64,000 nt of DNA, taken from Aselliscus stoliczkanus (taxonomy: Eukaryota > Chordata > Mammalia > Chiroptera > Hipposideridae). The notes under the pieces were generated by a model. The model was not told where the DNA came from, searched no databases, and saw only the letters and a list, made by a program, of their open reading frames with translations. The DNA is taken from NCBI GenBank assembly GCA_033961575.1, contig CM066728.1, forward strand, positions 104,422,852 through 104,486,851. The letters are read 5' to 3'. The translations under genes were made by a program, and so were the position numbers. Numbering within the stretch: position 1 is the first letter of the stretch; each line of letters opens with the position of its first letter. This document shows, in pieces, positions 1 through 10,890 of this stretch.

Positions 1-3000
1 ATTTCAGTGCGAGAAAAAAATGTGGGAGTTTCTCACGGTGTAAACCTCACGCTTCAGTCTAGGCTAGTAGAGGAAAGTAGAAATGCAGAAGAAGCAAGTA
101 TACATCCTCTATGTAACTCGGGACACGGACCAGGAAAAGTGACACTTATAAGAGGGGCTAGAAGTTGCCTATTACGCTTATCAGTGATTCCTACTCCGCA
201 ACCGCAGTCACCACTCTACCTATAACCTTGAATTAAAAAGAAAAATGACAACAGTAAGAATGAGAACAACAGCATGAAAAATGACACCTTCAAGAGGGTT
301 TAAAAAAATAGAGGTATTACTTAACAAAAAAATATAGTTTTGGGTTTATTACTGTATGCAATGTAAGTGATTTAAAAATTTACCACTTGAAACACATTAA
401 TGAGCACCTATGATGTGTCAGATGCTGTGTTAATCATCATATTCAAAAGCCTTGTTTAAAAAAATTCTAGCACAAATTGCATTTCTAAAATGTAATTATT
501 ATTCAGGATGAAAACTATTAGAATGAGGGAATGAGCAATAGAATTTCAGAGAGGGAAACCCTGAGATTTGGAAAGGGCTCCATGGAGGAAGGAACATGGG
601 AACAGGTTCTTGACACACGAGTAGGACTTGGACTGGTACAGAAGGAGGAAGTATATTTCAGACAGATTCTGAAGGTACGTGTAGAGGCCAGTGTGTACAC
701 CCCATTAGCGAGAGTGGACAGGGGTGGTGCCTTTGCAAGGAGGTGGTTTGTAGGGAAGGGCAGGATGTGGCTTGAAGCTCTTTTCTTCAGTGTCACAAAC
801 GCTTGGCCAGGACCTCTCCTGCCCTGTAGGTCTTGCTTTTCTATATATTTTAGAATAAAATTTAATACTTAAATAAGAGTTTTGAACTGATTTTAATGAG
901 ATTTAATCTCTACAAAGGCTGACTGGAACTAATTAGGGGAAAATAAACCCTAAATCAACTACTTACCACTTGCAAAACTTTCTGCAGTACAAACTTTTGT
1001 GACTCAAAAACGTTTTCCGTTTAATTAATTTTCTTAAAAAAAAATAAAAGAGAGGCAGTAATTCCCTAATGAGGATAACAGTTTGCCTTCAACTGTAGTT
1101 CTTTTAATATTACTATTACAACTCACAGCTTTTTTTGCGCTGCCTCACAGTTTCTTTTAGGAAATTGATGTTTTCAACTTTGTGTAGAAAACCAATAGAT
1201 TTTCTGCTATTGCTCTGCGTCACTCAGTGAATTAACCTCTTCAGTGTTGGTTTTTCTATGCTTTGTTGCTATTATATGATATGCACTTGAGCCCGCCATG
1301 CTTTCTTCCTGTTAGTGTTTGGCCGGCAAACCCACTCACCAAGCAATGTTCCCTCCGTCTGCCTTCACCTTGGTGTGGATGGTGTGGTCCTACTTTGTTC
1401 CAAAATGATGCTCAGAATGGCAAGAAAATCAGTGATGACGTGAAGGAGAACATGTGAGATTTGGCTGACAGATGATTTTCCTTCAGGTTTTCGATAAGAA
1501 AGAGGGAGACTGAAGAAGATGGCGAGGTTAAGAGAGATGAGAGAAGAAGGTGGCATGGCTCTCGCTCAGGAAGTGGCAATGATGCAAGTACCCAACGGTT
1601 TCACGGGGAGCAGGGAGACGACACTGTCCTCCTTCTAGAATGTTCTATTGGAGCAGATTCAACTGCTTTGGGAAAGGGGGAGGAAGAACGTGGAAAAGCA
1701 AAGAGATCATATTTTCTCCTGGTGTGCTCTAGCTGACTTTCAGAGCACTTACCTCAGGAACACATTTTCCTTTATTTTCTTCTATTGTGAAAAGAAAACA
1801 GTATAGACTTTTTCAGCTTTTTAATTTTTCCCCTTTTATTTCTAGGTGTGCTATCATTGCTCCTACTTTATTTAAGTGATTGAGACTAATTAAAAAACTG
1901 AATTTAATGAAAAGTTCTTTTCTTTTAAACCTGATTGCACCTTAAGGGTATATTTTACATGCAGTGACTCATGATGGTGGCAGCCTGGCTTCTCATGTAC
2001 CTTGATAGGTTCTTACAATTTAGTACTTTATTGTTGACTGATTGTAGTTTTATCTCCTGTACTAGATTATAACCTCTGTATATCTTATACTTGAATAATA
2101 GTGTGTTGAATCTGTCAGAGAGGCTCAATAAATATAATGGTGGTTGTTTCGGTGAGATTAATGACCTATGCTAAAACATTTTCTTAAAACCTTAAGAACT
2201 TCTTAAATCACACCTAAAATATGGAATTAATTTCCTTACCACAGAGGAAAGGAATTATATCACCCGCATTTATCCTTAGGGCCTATCCTTGGGGTCTTTC
2301 TTTGCTATCTTCGTTTCCTGTTAAACAGGAAACTTCCTGCATTTTAGATAATATCTGAAAGTAAAAACAATCCCAAGAAAGAAATTGTTTAGATTAAGTT
2401 CATGTCAGATACTAAACCAACAGGCAAGGCTACATTTTAAAATTTCTTCTGTTATCCTGGCTTTTATATCTAGGCACATTTAGGTTCCCAATGTAGAATT
2501 TACTTCAATCAATGAAAGTTGATTTATGTATTTAATGATACTATTTCATTTGGGTGTTTGACTCTATCTGGGGGTTACCTTTGAATACAAGACTCAATGT
2601 TAACTGCTTTCAGTGGCAGAGTTAATAATGGATGGAAAATCAGAAACCTGGTAATTCATTAAGAAGCTGGAACTAGATACTGCGTTATAAAGCAATTGTT
2701 AAATGTACTTATGATAGGAAAAGTATGTATATATGAATGTTAATTGGGTGTCTTTTTGTCTCTGCTCTGTCAGGAAAGTTGTCATGCCAGTTTTGGTAAG
2801 GAGTAAGCATTGGAAGTGATCCTTAAAGAAGCTTTGAAAGAACATTTGGTTTGCATAGCATTTATATAATGTAGTTTTGTTAGGAATGAAACAACTGTAT
2901 TCTTTATGTATGTGGTAATGGAGTTTATGTTTGCTCTCTGAAATCATATTTTCACGTTTTTGTGGTTGAAAGAAGCAGCAGTGGTTTTTTTTTTTTTTGA

Positions 3001-3562
3001 GATCTGCCTTGTGAAATCTATAGGTGGTAGTGACATTTATTACAAGTTATGTTATGGTCTTTAAGAAAGGTGGAATATGGAAAACACCAACAGGTAAATA
3101 AATTGAGTTATTTTTGTCTTCCTTGGCAATATAAGTTTTGTTTTGTTGGTAGCAGAGTAACTTATTTGTGACTGTTGGTAGTTGGGGGTTTAAAGACCTC
3201 ATTAGTTCCTAGATGAGGTTATAAATGGGACTGTCCTTCATTCATTTAATGAGCGGTGCAGAGGCCCAGAAACACAGATGTGACACAGACACACCCATCC
3301 CCGACCTCTAAGAGTTTGCAGTGCTATTGGTGGGGGTTACGGGTCAGGAAAAACAAAGCCTCCCCTGAAACTCTGCAGTTCTGCCCACTAGACTCTTTCT
3401 GAGGTGATCCAACAGTTCTTGGTTTTGGCTAGAAACGTCTTCCTTCTACATCTCCCCACGTCTACCCTTAAGCTTTTCAAAGAGAGACAAACAAAACATT
3501 CTTACTAGAAATTATTGCTTGGTTTCAGATAAATGGATTGTCTGTATCCGATCACATTCTTG

Positions 3563-3653
3563 GTTTTTTTTTTTTTTTTTGAGGGCAGTGTCACTGGCCC
3601 TCGTATGTAGGACCCAAGCCAGCGCTTAACCACCATGCCACTCGGCCGGCCCA
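3563..3653 (-). mobile_element. Short tRNA-type SINE (type A), internally deleted
   Basis: Read on the minus strand, this is the GGGCCGGCCGAGTGG tRNA-like head followed by the body ending in TGACACTGCCCTC and an A tail (T run 3,564-3,580). About 25 bases around the B box are missing compared with other copies in the window. The 9-bp direct repeat ACATTCTTG flanks it at 3,554-3,562 and 3,654-3,662, so the copy inserted by retrotransposition. Confidence 0.85.
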
Positions 3654-6499
3654 ACATTCTTGTGATCAAACGATTTTTCCTCACAAATCAATGCATTTCT
3701 TTTTCCTGCCAGACCCCTTGGCATGAGTGTGAGTGCTAACCACATATTTATCAATATGTCTTGGTTATTTTCATGGGTTTGTAGGTATGATAAAAATAAT
3801 AATAACCCGTGGTTTGCAAAGTTAAGCTATCATAAATTGGGAAGTTTCTCTATCATGGTGGTTGATTAATGTGCTTCTGATAGGGTGACATTAGAGACCC
3901 TGGGCTGAAGTTATTCTCTTGAGTAGATTAACTAATAATTCCTAACCTTATACAAAACGGCATTGGAATCATTTTCCCCTTTAAATATTTCCATAGGAAG
4001 GGGACAAGATTTTCAGTTTACCATTTCATGATACGTTAGCACAAGAGAAAAGTAAAGAGGAACTACCTGCAGGGTCAGGTGAGAATTTTTACATTTGCTG
4101 GTGAACCTAACTCTCTACCTTTTTCTTTCCCTTTTTAACAAAAACAAACGTAACTGTGATAACAGCAGATAGTCCGCAAAATGATCCCCTAGTGAGACCT
4201 GAACCCCTGATCCTCATTTCTGCAGTGTAGTCATGGCTTCCCACAGGCGTGTATGTGTCTGCTGAGGAGTCAGCAGGTGGGCAGGTGATGTGGGCTGAGA
4301 GCTTTCTCAGCATAGCTCACTGCTTTCTGCTGGCTTCAGTACCAGAGGCCAGACCTTGACATGGGCAGTGATGTATGCAATGAAATGGACTTTTCTCCAA
4401 AATAAGTAGCGGATAAATAAAACCAGAACCAAAAAAGAGGGCATATGAGTTGGAGTTTTTGTTGCTTTATATTTGGAAAAATAATCATGACTTGGTGCCT
4501 TGAAATGCCCACATGTAAACTGGAACAATAGCACCTAAGAGGAAACATAAAGGGAAAGATCGTTTGCGTTTGCGGCTTTCACAAAGCAATTAATAAGCAT
4601 CCTCTTCACATGTCCAGTTAATACTGGTCATATATTTGTTTGGACCTTGAATTTCTAAAAGAACAGGTAATTAAGGTATAGGGTCATCATCCCCAAGCTG
4701 TTGATTATCCTTTAGATTATAACTCCAAACATAATCCTGATTAAAGAAGTGTTATTTTTCTCAGTTGTGTATGATGTAAAGCTGAAATTTTGATTTTAAA
4801 TAAGGAGCAACTAGGATAACTAAGCTAGGCTCCACGATCTGTAAGGGTTCAGCATGAACAATTATAACTGCTCAACAGCTGACCCAAAAGCAAGATACTA
4901 AGAGGACTTACTATCGTGAATTCTTGGATTTGCACCTACAATTTGCTTTCCTTATCTTCATTCAGAGCCCCCAAGCTTTGTGTTTAGGTTTGGGAGAACT
5001 ATCTTATAAAACTCTATAGCTTTATGCACAAAGAACATGCATTCTGGTCCAGGAGGCATCATTTTTTCAAGATGTGGGTATCCAGGATGGAAACATATTC
5101 CTGTGGAGAAAGCAATATTATCACAGATGTCACAGCACTGCAATGTTAAGTGGTCAACCTCGTTTTAGATGATTCCAGTGCTACCATAATTTTTCCAGTG
5201 TCTCCTATGCCCTGTTGTAAGATTGTACATGGAAAATTCATGGTAAGATAGATAATGTGGCATTACTTTCAGCTTGCTGTGGCCTTGGTATCTCAGTGAC
5301 AAAGGTCCCTCATGTAGGCTATGCATTTTGTCCAGAGCTGGGTGGCACCTGCAAGATCACTTGGGCACCTACCTCTTGGAGTTCATGGGGAAAATGGAGC
5401 CAGTGTGGCTGATGGTTTATCCAAGTCACACAACAACCAGTCTATGTGAGTCAGGGTCAGAAGTGTGGCTTTCCAAAGCCAGGACAGTGTGAAGGTGTCA
5501 CCATGAAGAGGACAGGAAGAGATGTCAGAAGGATATTCCTGAGATCTTTTCTTTGGTATACCCCTCTTCCAGTGCCAAGCATTCCTCATTCTTACACTTT
5601 CCACTTGAGGGGCACTAGACACAATAAGCTCTGGAATGTGCAGTTGGCATCTCCTGCTGAACTTGGATGTTCTGTTTAATGTTTGACTTACTCCCAATGC
5701 ATCAACTTTCTGTATCCTCTTCTTGATTTCTCCTGCCTTTCCTCCTTCCTCTCTTGAATGTTGACAGGTGAGGTTCCAGAAAACTTATGCATCCTTTTTA
5801 GCTTTTGCTGCCCAATTTTCACTCATGGAAATGGTGGCAAAATCAGCAAACCATACCACTTCATCTGAAGCTTTTAAAATCATTTTTTTTTGAGGGGAGG
5901 CAGCTCAAATGATTATTGAATCAATATATTATTCTTTTATATTCTTTTTATTATGAATTGTTTTCCTAGTATGAATTTTTTTTATTATAATAGAATAAAG
6001 AAAAAGGGAATGGATGGTTTTGGTCTTGCATACACTAACCTTCATGTTTTCAAGATGAAAAGACCAATAGGAAAAGTACAAAACTAGAGCTTTACTTACA
6101 TTTCTTTCATCATCTAGTTTTCAAAATGTACTTTCTTTAGAGTGTCACATTCCTGTTTGAGTTATCATGAGTCTCCACTTTAGCCAAGCTTGGCAAAATG
6201 GAATCACCTTTGACAACCATACGCTCCTCTATTACCAGTTGTCAAGCTCCATCAATCTATTCCATCCTAGTCCTTCTTCAACGAGGATTTCCATATGGGA
6301 GTAGCTTAGGGATAGCAAAAACGGACAAAAGGATTTACCCCTATTTAGCTTGTTTGGTTTTGATGGTTTGGGTGACCCCTGCTTCCACCCCTCTATTAAA
6401 TCCTTTATCTCCTCATGCCCAGAATGCTGACTTGTCTTCCTCTGCTCCAACCCTTCCTACTTACAAGGACCAGCATAATTTTCCTGAATATGGCTTTCA

Positions 6500-6860
6500 T
6501 CAATTTATTCTCCAGTGACTTCCTGATGCCTTGCAAGGACCGGCTACTTCAGGCAGACTCCACAGTTCAGCCTCCACATACCTTTCTGTGATTAATCATC
6601 ATATTTCTTCACAGCTGCAGCACAAGACAGACTCTCTTTTGAATTCCAGCCTCCAGGCTTTGCTTGCGATATCTTTCCCATGTTATGCCCTACGTTTTCC
6701 TGTTTGAATCTTACCCTTCTTCAAGGCTTAACTTCAGCCCTATCTTCTCAAAGAAATTCTCTTTGATCATTAGATATCTTAAAACTGTATTTCATCTGAT
6801 CTAAGCCATCATCAGATAAAAACCCCACACCACTGTTTCCACCACCAAGACAGAACAATA
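6500..6860 (+). repeat. Decayed L2-like relic
   Basis: The text around 6,700-6,770 (TTCAAGGCTTAACTTCAGCC, then a CTTTGATCAT-like stretch) resembles the LINE-2 segment that usually reads as 'cttcaaggctcagctcaaat...'. It is heavily diverged and the limits are approximate. Confidence 0.35.
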
Positions 6861-7689
6861 GCTGTCAATTAAACGAGGATGCATTGCTTTTCTTGAATTT
6901 TATTTTAATTGTAAAAGCTCTTTTAGAACCACTTAAACATAGACTTAAAAAAATTATATGTCACCTATGTGCATCCACATGAATAGGGTAAGAAATTTCT
7001 AGAACTTCTTCATGTTCAGGTCTGATTCTGCTGGAATTTTCTTTCTATCCACGGTTACCTGTTCGGTAGCTGTGATGCTGGTGTTTTCCTGCTCTACCCA
7101 GAAGGTGTCAGTGGAAGATTTTCAGAAGACAACTAGGACACACATTTCGTCCTCAAATGGACCTTCAATAGTTTCTTGACATATCAAGGTGCTGCAGTGG
7201 CCCTGTCATGCCACCTGGGGTGACAGCTGAGTCTGCACCAACTTCGGCAATGACAACTGTGTCATGATTGCTGCCGACCAACAGCTGCTGTAAGGGCACA
7301 TGGAATATCAGATTCACCCAATTTCAATATGGTAAAAAGCAAAAATCATGTGCAACTCAGAATGGATGAAATAGGATACTTTCTCATCCTGCTGAACTTG
7401 CTCATCATTTTATATGCTGCCTCGCTCCCATCCCATATCACTGTTTACATGGCCATCAAACTGATGACTGCCTTTGGTTCTGCTGGGCCTCAGTAAGACG
7501 TTCTTAGAAATGGGAACCTACGAAGGCTGTACACATGCTAACTGGTAAGACTTGGATCCATCTTTTCCCTTGGGACATACTTGGAAATCGAAGCAAACTT
7601 TCCCAACAGCTCTAGACTAGAATTTGTGGATTAGGTTAAGTGACTGGAATTTGTCCCCTACACTTATGCTGTCACTAGCTGTAGTCAGA

Positions 7690-7890
7690 ACATTTTTACA
7701 ACTAAACAAACATAGCTGTAGTTTTCATTTATTAGGTGCCTGTGAGGTTCCAGGAATTCAATGTATATTTAAATCATCACAAGTCTTATGGGTTTATTTC
7801 TCACTTAGGAAGCAAGAGCTCTGACATCACACAGCTAGAAGAGAATGGAAATGGGTTTAAATCCAGGTCTGACCCCAATGCTTGTGCTTC
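7690..7890 (+). repeat. MIR relic
   Basis: The order of motifs is typical of MIR: a TTTAAATCATCACAAG-like block, then a tract around 7,800-7,850 with ACATCACACAGCTAGAAG and a GTTTAAATCCAGGTCTGACC block. It is an old, diverged copy with approximate limits. Confidence 0.5.
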
Positions 7891-8284
7891 TCTGTGATGC
7901 CTCATGGCATTGTTTGTACATACAGGGCTGCAAGGCCCAGACTAGGTGACTCTCCATAATTTAGGGGTGAGTTCAGGAAATTTTACACTTTGGAATATAA
8001 GCATAAAATGGTAAGAATTCATAACACAAGACCCAAGTGAAGCTTGTACCTTATTTTTTTTATTTTTTATGGCAGTTTTCACAATTTGTAATAATATTTT
8101 ATTTATAATTATGCATTTATTTGTATTATTTAATATCTTCCCCCAGTGAAGGCAGGAATGATGGGTTTTCTTTGATTTTGAGATGCACATTTTTCACATT
8201 TAAGATGCCTCTTAAAACTGATATTTAAGTTAATTGGCAGCATTTTATATTTTTTCTCTTTGCGTGCTACAAAAATAATGATGC

Positions 8285-8425
8285 ATTTTTTTATCTTTAT
8301 GAAATTTATTGGGGTGACATTGCTTAGTAAAATTATATAGGTTTCAAGTCTACATTTCTATTATACATCATCTATCTATTGCCTTGTGTGTTCACACAGA
8401 GTCAGTTCTCTGCATCTCATAATTA
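8285..8425 (-). mobile_element. L1 3'-end fragment
   Basis: TTTATTGGGGTGACATTGCT followed by a GGTTTCAAG and 'tacatcatctatctattg' block matches the reverse complement of the 3' untranslated end of laurasiatherian L1 elements. It is truncated and has no coding part. Confidence 0.6.
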
Positions 8426-8479
8426 ACTTGATAATGTTTGATTAAGTGTGTGTTTTAATTAGCTGTCCTGTGTTTAGTA

Positions 8480-8550
8480 TGTAATACAGTGCCTGGCTCC
8501 ACAAAAGACACTCACAAACATTTGTTGAATGAATGAATGAATGAATGAAT
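8480..8550 (+). repeat. L2 3' tail with GAAT microsatellite
   Basis: CAGTGCCTGGCTCC, then AAACATTTGTTGAATGAATG and further GAAT units, is the classic 3' terminus of LINE-2. The tetramer has expanded to about six units. Confidence 0.6.
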
Positions 8551-9543
8551 GCAAGTGGAGCTGTCAACTTTGCCTGAAGGTATGTGGATTTTTGCGTGAA
8601 GTCTCCTGCCTATAGGATGTCTGTTGTCCACTCTTGTTTTCTCATTATATCTGACTTTAGATTTGTGTGTGGCCACCATTCCCAGCCTGGAAGGGCTCAC
8701 TGTCCAACAGGTAGGGCTGGGGAGCTCCTTGCTTAAGAGTTCCTAGAGGAATCTCGTCGGCTGAAGCTGGTGCCTGGTGGAAACCACTGGTAGGAATCCC
8801 CTCCCGAGTCTCCCGCTGAACAATGTTTGATAACTCTTCTCCAACAACCAGAAATCAATTTTATTTCAGGCAGGCATTTAGGGGGCAGGTGGTCAGAAGG
8901 GGGTTCAGGCTTGAGCCTTGCTGGTTCTGTGTAACCAGGATTCTCAGGGAACCTTCTTCAGGTCTGGGACCTTCAAGGGATCCTTTAAGACACCTGCTGC
9001 CAATACTTAGCCCAAGGAGGGTTGATATTCAGCCACAGGGGTTGGAAGACTTTGCAGTTTACTGGGAAGCCTCGAGAGAGCCTTCCAAACAGTTACGCCT
9101 GCCAAACAGAAAATGAATGCCATCAGCCATCTGTGGAAATCTTCCCAGAAAGTTACTCTCCCCAGGAGATAAATGCTGTCAATGGGCTGCTGATGAAATG
9201 AGGATGGTGCCTCAGATGCCATCAGGGAAATGTTTGATTTAAATGTAACTAATGAAAGATAAGCGGTGATATGATGAATTGGAACCTCTGTCCTGAGGCC
9301 ACATGTTGATAGAAGATTCTTGGGACTGATACTAGGGTGCTAAGTGAGGATGATGAGCAAATTCTGTAATTGCTGGTGACCTTTCAACAACACACAGAGG
9401 AGAATGACTTTTAGTGTAGATACCTGTCTTCATTTATAACCAGGACCAAAAACAACCACTTATCCAGAGGCTGATTTAAAAAATATCCCATAAACAAACT
9501 CTAACTGCCTGTGCTCTAGTTCTTTGCTTACCAAATAATAGAG

Positions 9544-9705
9544 CAGGCCCTTGAATAACGTTGTGTTATAACATTGATGAGATGCAGTAGGAACTTAACT
9601 CTTGTTTACGTCAATGAGCATATGGTAACGTTGGTCTTGTTATATGTCATTTTGCTGAAAGTCACAGAATCTACCGGTGATGTTAAGTGAGGACTTACTG
9701 TAGTC
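9544..9705. mobile_element. Possible small DNA transposon relic
   Basis: One end reads CAGGCCCTTGAATAACGTT and the other, reversed, reads CAGTAAGTCCTCACTTAACA. These are partly matching inverted ends of an old cut-and-paste element. I could not find a target-site duplication, and the family is not assigned. Confidence 0.3.
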
Positions 9706-10565
9706 AGTTCTAAACATTGTCTTTATTACCCCTGCATATGGAGGCTGTGTCCTAGGGTGTGTTGGCTGTTGATCAGACAAATCTCTCAAGTTCAGATACC
9801 AAATTAGCAGTTGGTGTCAGTATGACATTAGCAGCCCAACTTTCAAGTCAGCCTCTTGTGAGGTTGATGAGCAGGATTTGGCAGTGTGCGCTCCCTACTT
9901 CCTGATTATCCTTGGATGGCTTCATTGGATTTGAGGTCCTGAACCTTGAATTCTAAGGACTAAATCCTGGATTGAACAACCCAACCTTAAATGTCCTGCC
10001 TTTAATTCATCTTGATGAGAGAAATCATACATAACTAGCTCTCTCAAATCACGTTGGCTGTGATTTCCCATCACGTCTTCACAGTAAGGATAATCAAGAT
10101 GTTTAGTCACATAGAATAAATTACCTTGGTTTATTTGTATGTGCAACTGTGTGAGCACAAGTAATTTATGGACATCATTTGCTATTTGCATATGAAATAG
10201 GCTTCTTGTTCTTTATGGGGAGAAAATGCCTCCTTTGGGTCACAATTAGCCTATCTGACAATTAGTCACAATTAGTCACAATGCTGGCAGCTAATCGTGC
10301 ACACAAAGTTGTTTAGACAAAGTAATACGGAATTTCTTGAGCAATTTATTCAGAGCTGTGGCTTCTCTGCTTTCTCGTTTGATATGGTTTGAAGTTTCTC
10401 ATTGTTCAAAGAAATTCGTCAACTGTCTATATTGACTCTAAGCTCATTGTCGGGCAGTGTGAGGAATTAAATGGATGTCAGAACAAGTCGTGTTGCAACT
10501 GAGTGGTTCAAATGCTTCGATAGGTGGAGAAACATGATTAAGAGTCATGTTTAAACTGCACAGCA

Positions 10566-10589
10566 TGTAAACAGTATTACCCTAACAAC
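10566..10589 (+). promoter_or_regulatory. Forkhead site next to imperfect X-box (candidate cilia-gene promoter element)
   Basis: TGTAAACAG (10,566-10,574) is a perfect forkhead core. One base later, ATTACCCTAACAAC (10,576-10,589) resembles an RFX X-box (GTNRCC, spacer, RGYAAC) with two mismatches. RFX and FOXJ1 sites together are a known mark of motile-cilia gene promoters, and DNAH5 is such a gene. The pair lies about 260 bases before the first ATG. The transcription start is not visible from sequence, so function is inference. Confidence 0.3.
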
Positions 10590-10827
10590 ACAAGGCTTTG
10601 GAACGGGTGAGGTCCCAGGGGAGAGATGCCAGAAGGAAACTGGAATAGTCTAGGTGAACTTTTCATTTTTATTTGATGTATCTGGTGAACAACACACTCA
10701 GATTAGCAATGCAGAAGTGAACTTCAGGTCCTCCAGTGGGCTTTTCATTTACAAGCCTGTTGGATGCTGAGAAGGTCTCCCAGGAACTGGAAGATCATTC
10801 TGGAAGAGTCCAGAAGCTGAGCAGATC

Positions 10828-10890
10828 ATGGCCATGCTCAGGATTGGTAGGAGACAGCTCTGGAAGCAGAGTGTCACCCGTGTTTTAACG
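10828..10890 (+). CDS. DNAH5: DNAH5 exon 1 (coding part)
   Basis: This encodes the start of the protein ([11 protein letters not shown]..., residues 1-19 counted from the ATG at 10,834) and ends in phase 0 at ACG|GTAAGG. A second in-frame ATG lies two codons earlier at 10,828 with a better initiation context (A at -3, G at +4), which would add Met-Ala. The ATG at 10,834 corresponds to the start I remember for human DNAH5. The 5' untranslated part and transcription start upstream cannot be placed. Confidence 0.88.

Larger units (their letters stand above)
1..10560. other. Intergenic DNA upstream of DNAH5
   Basis: No coding exon or RNA gene could be supported here. The open frames are short, lack recognisable domains and overlap on both strands as chance frames do. 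The stretch is AT-rich mammalian intergenic DNA with scattered repeat relics, listed separately: a SINE at 3.56 kb, L2-like and MIR-like pieces at 6.5-7.9 kb, an L1 3' end at 8.3 kb, an L2 tail with a GAAT microsatellite at 8.5 kb and a DNA-transposon-like relic at 9.5 kb. The stretches 1-3,560 and 3,660-6,500 show nothing I can name. Confidence 0.7.
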
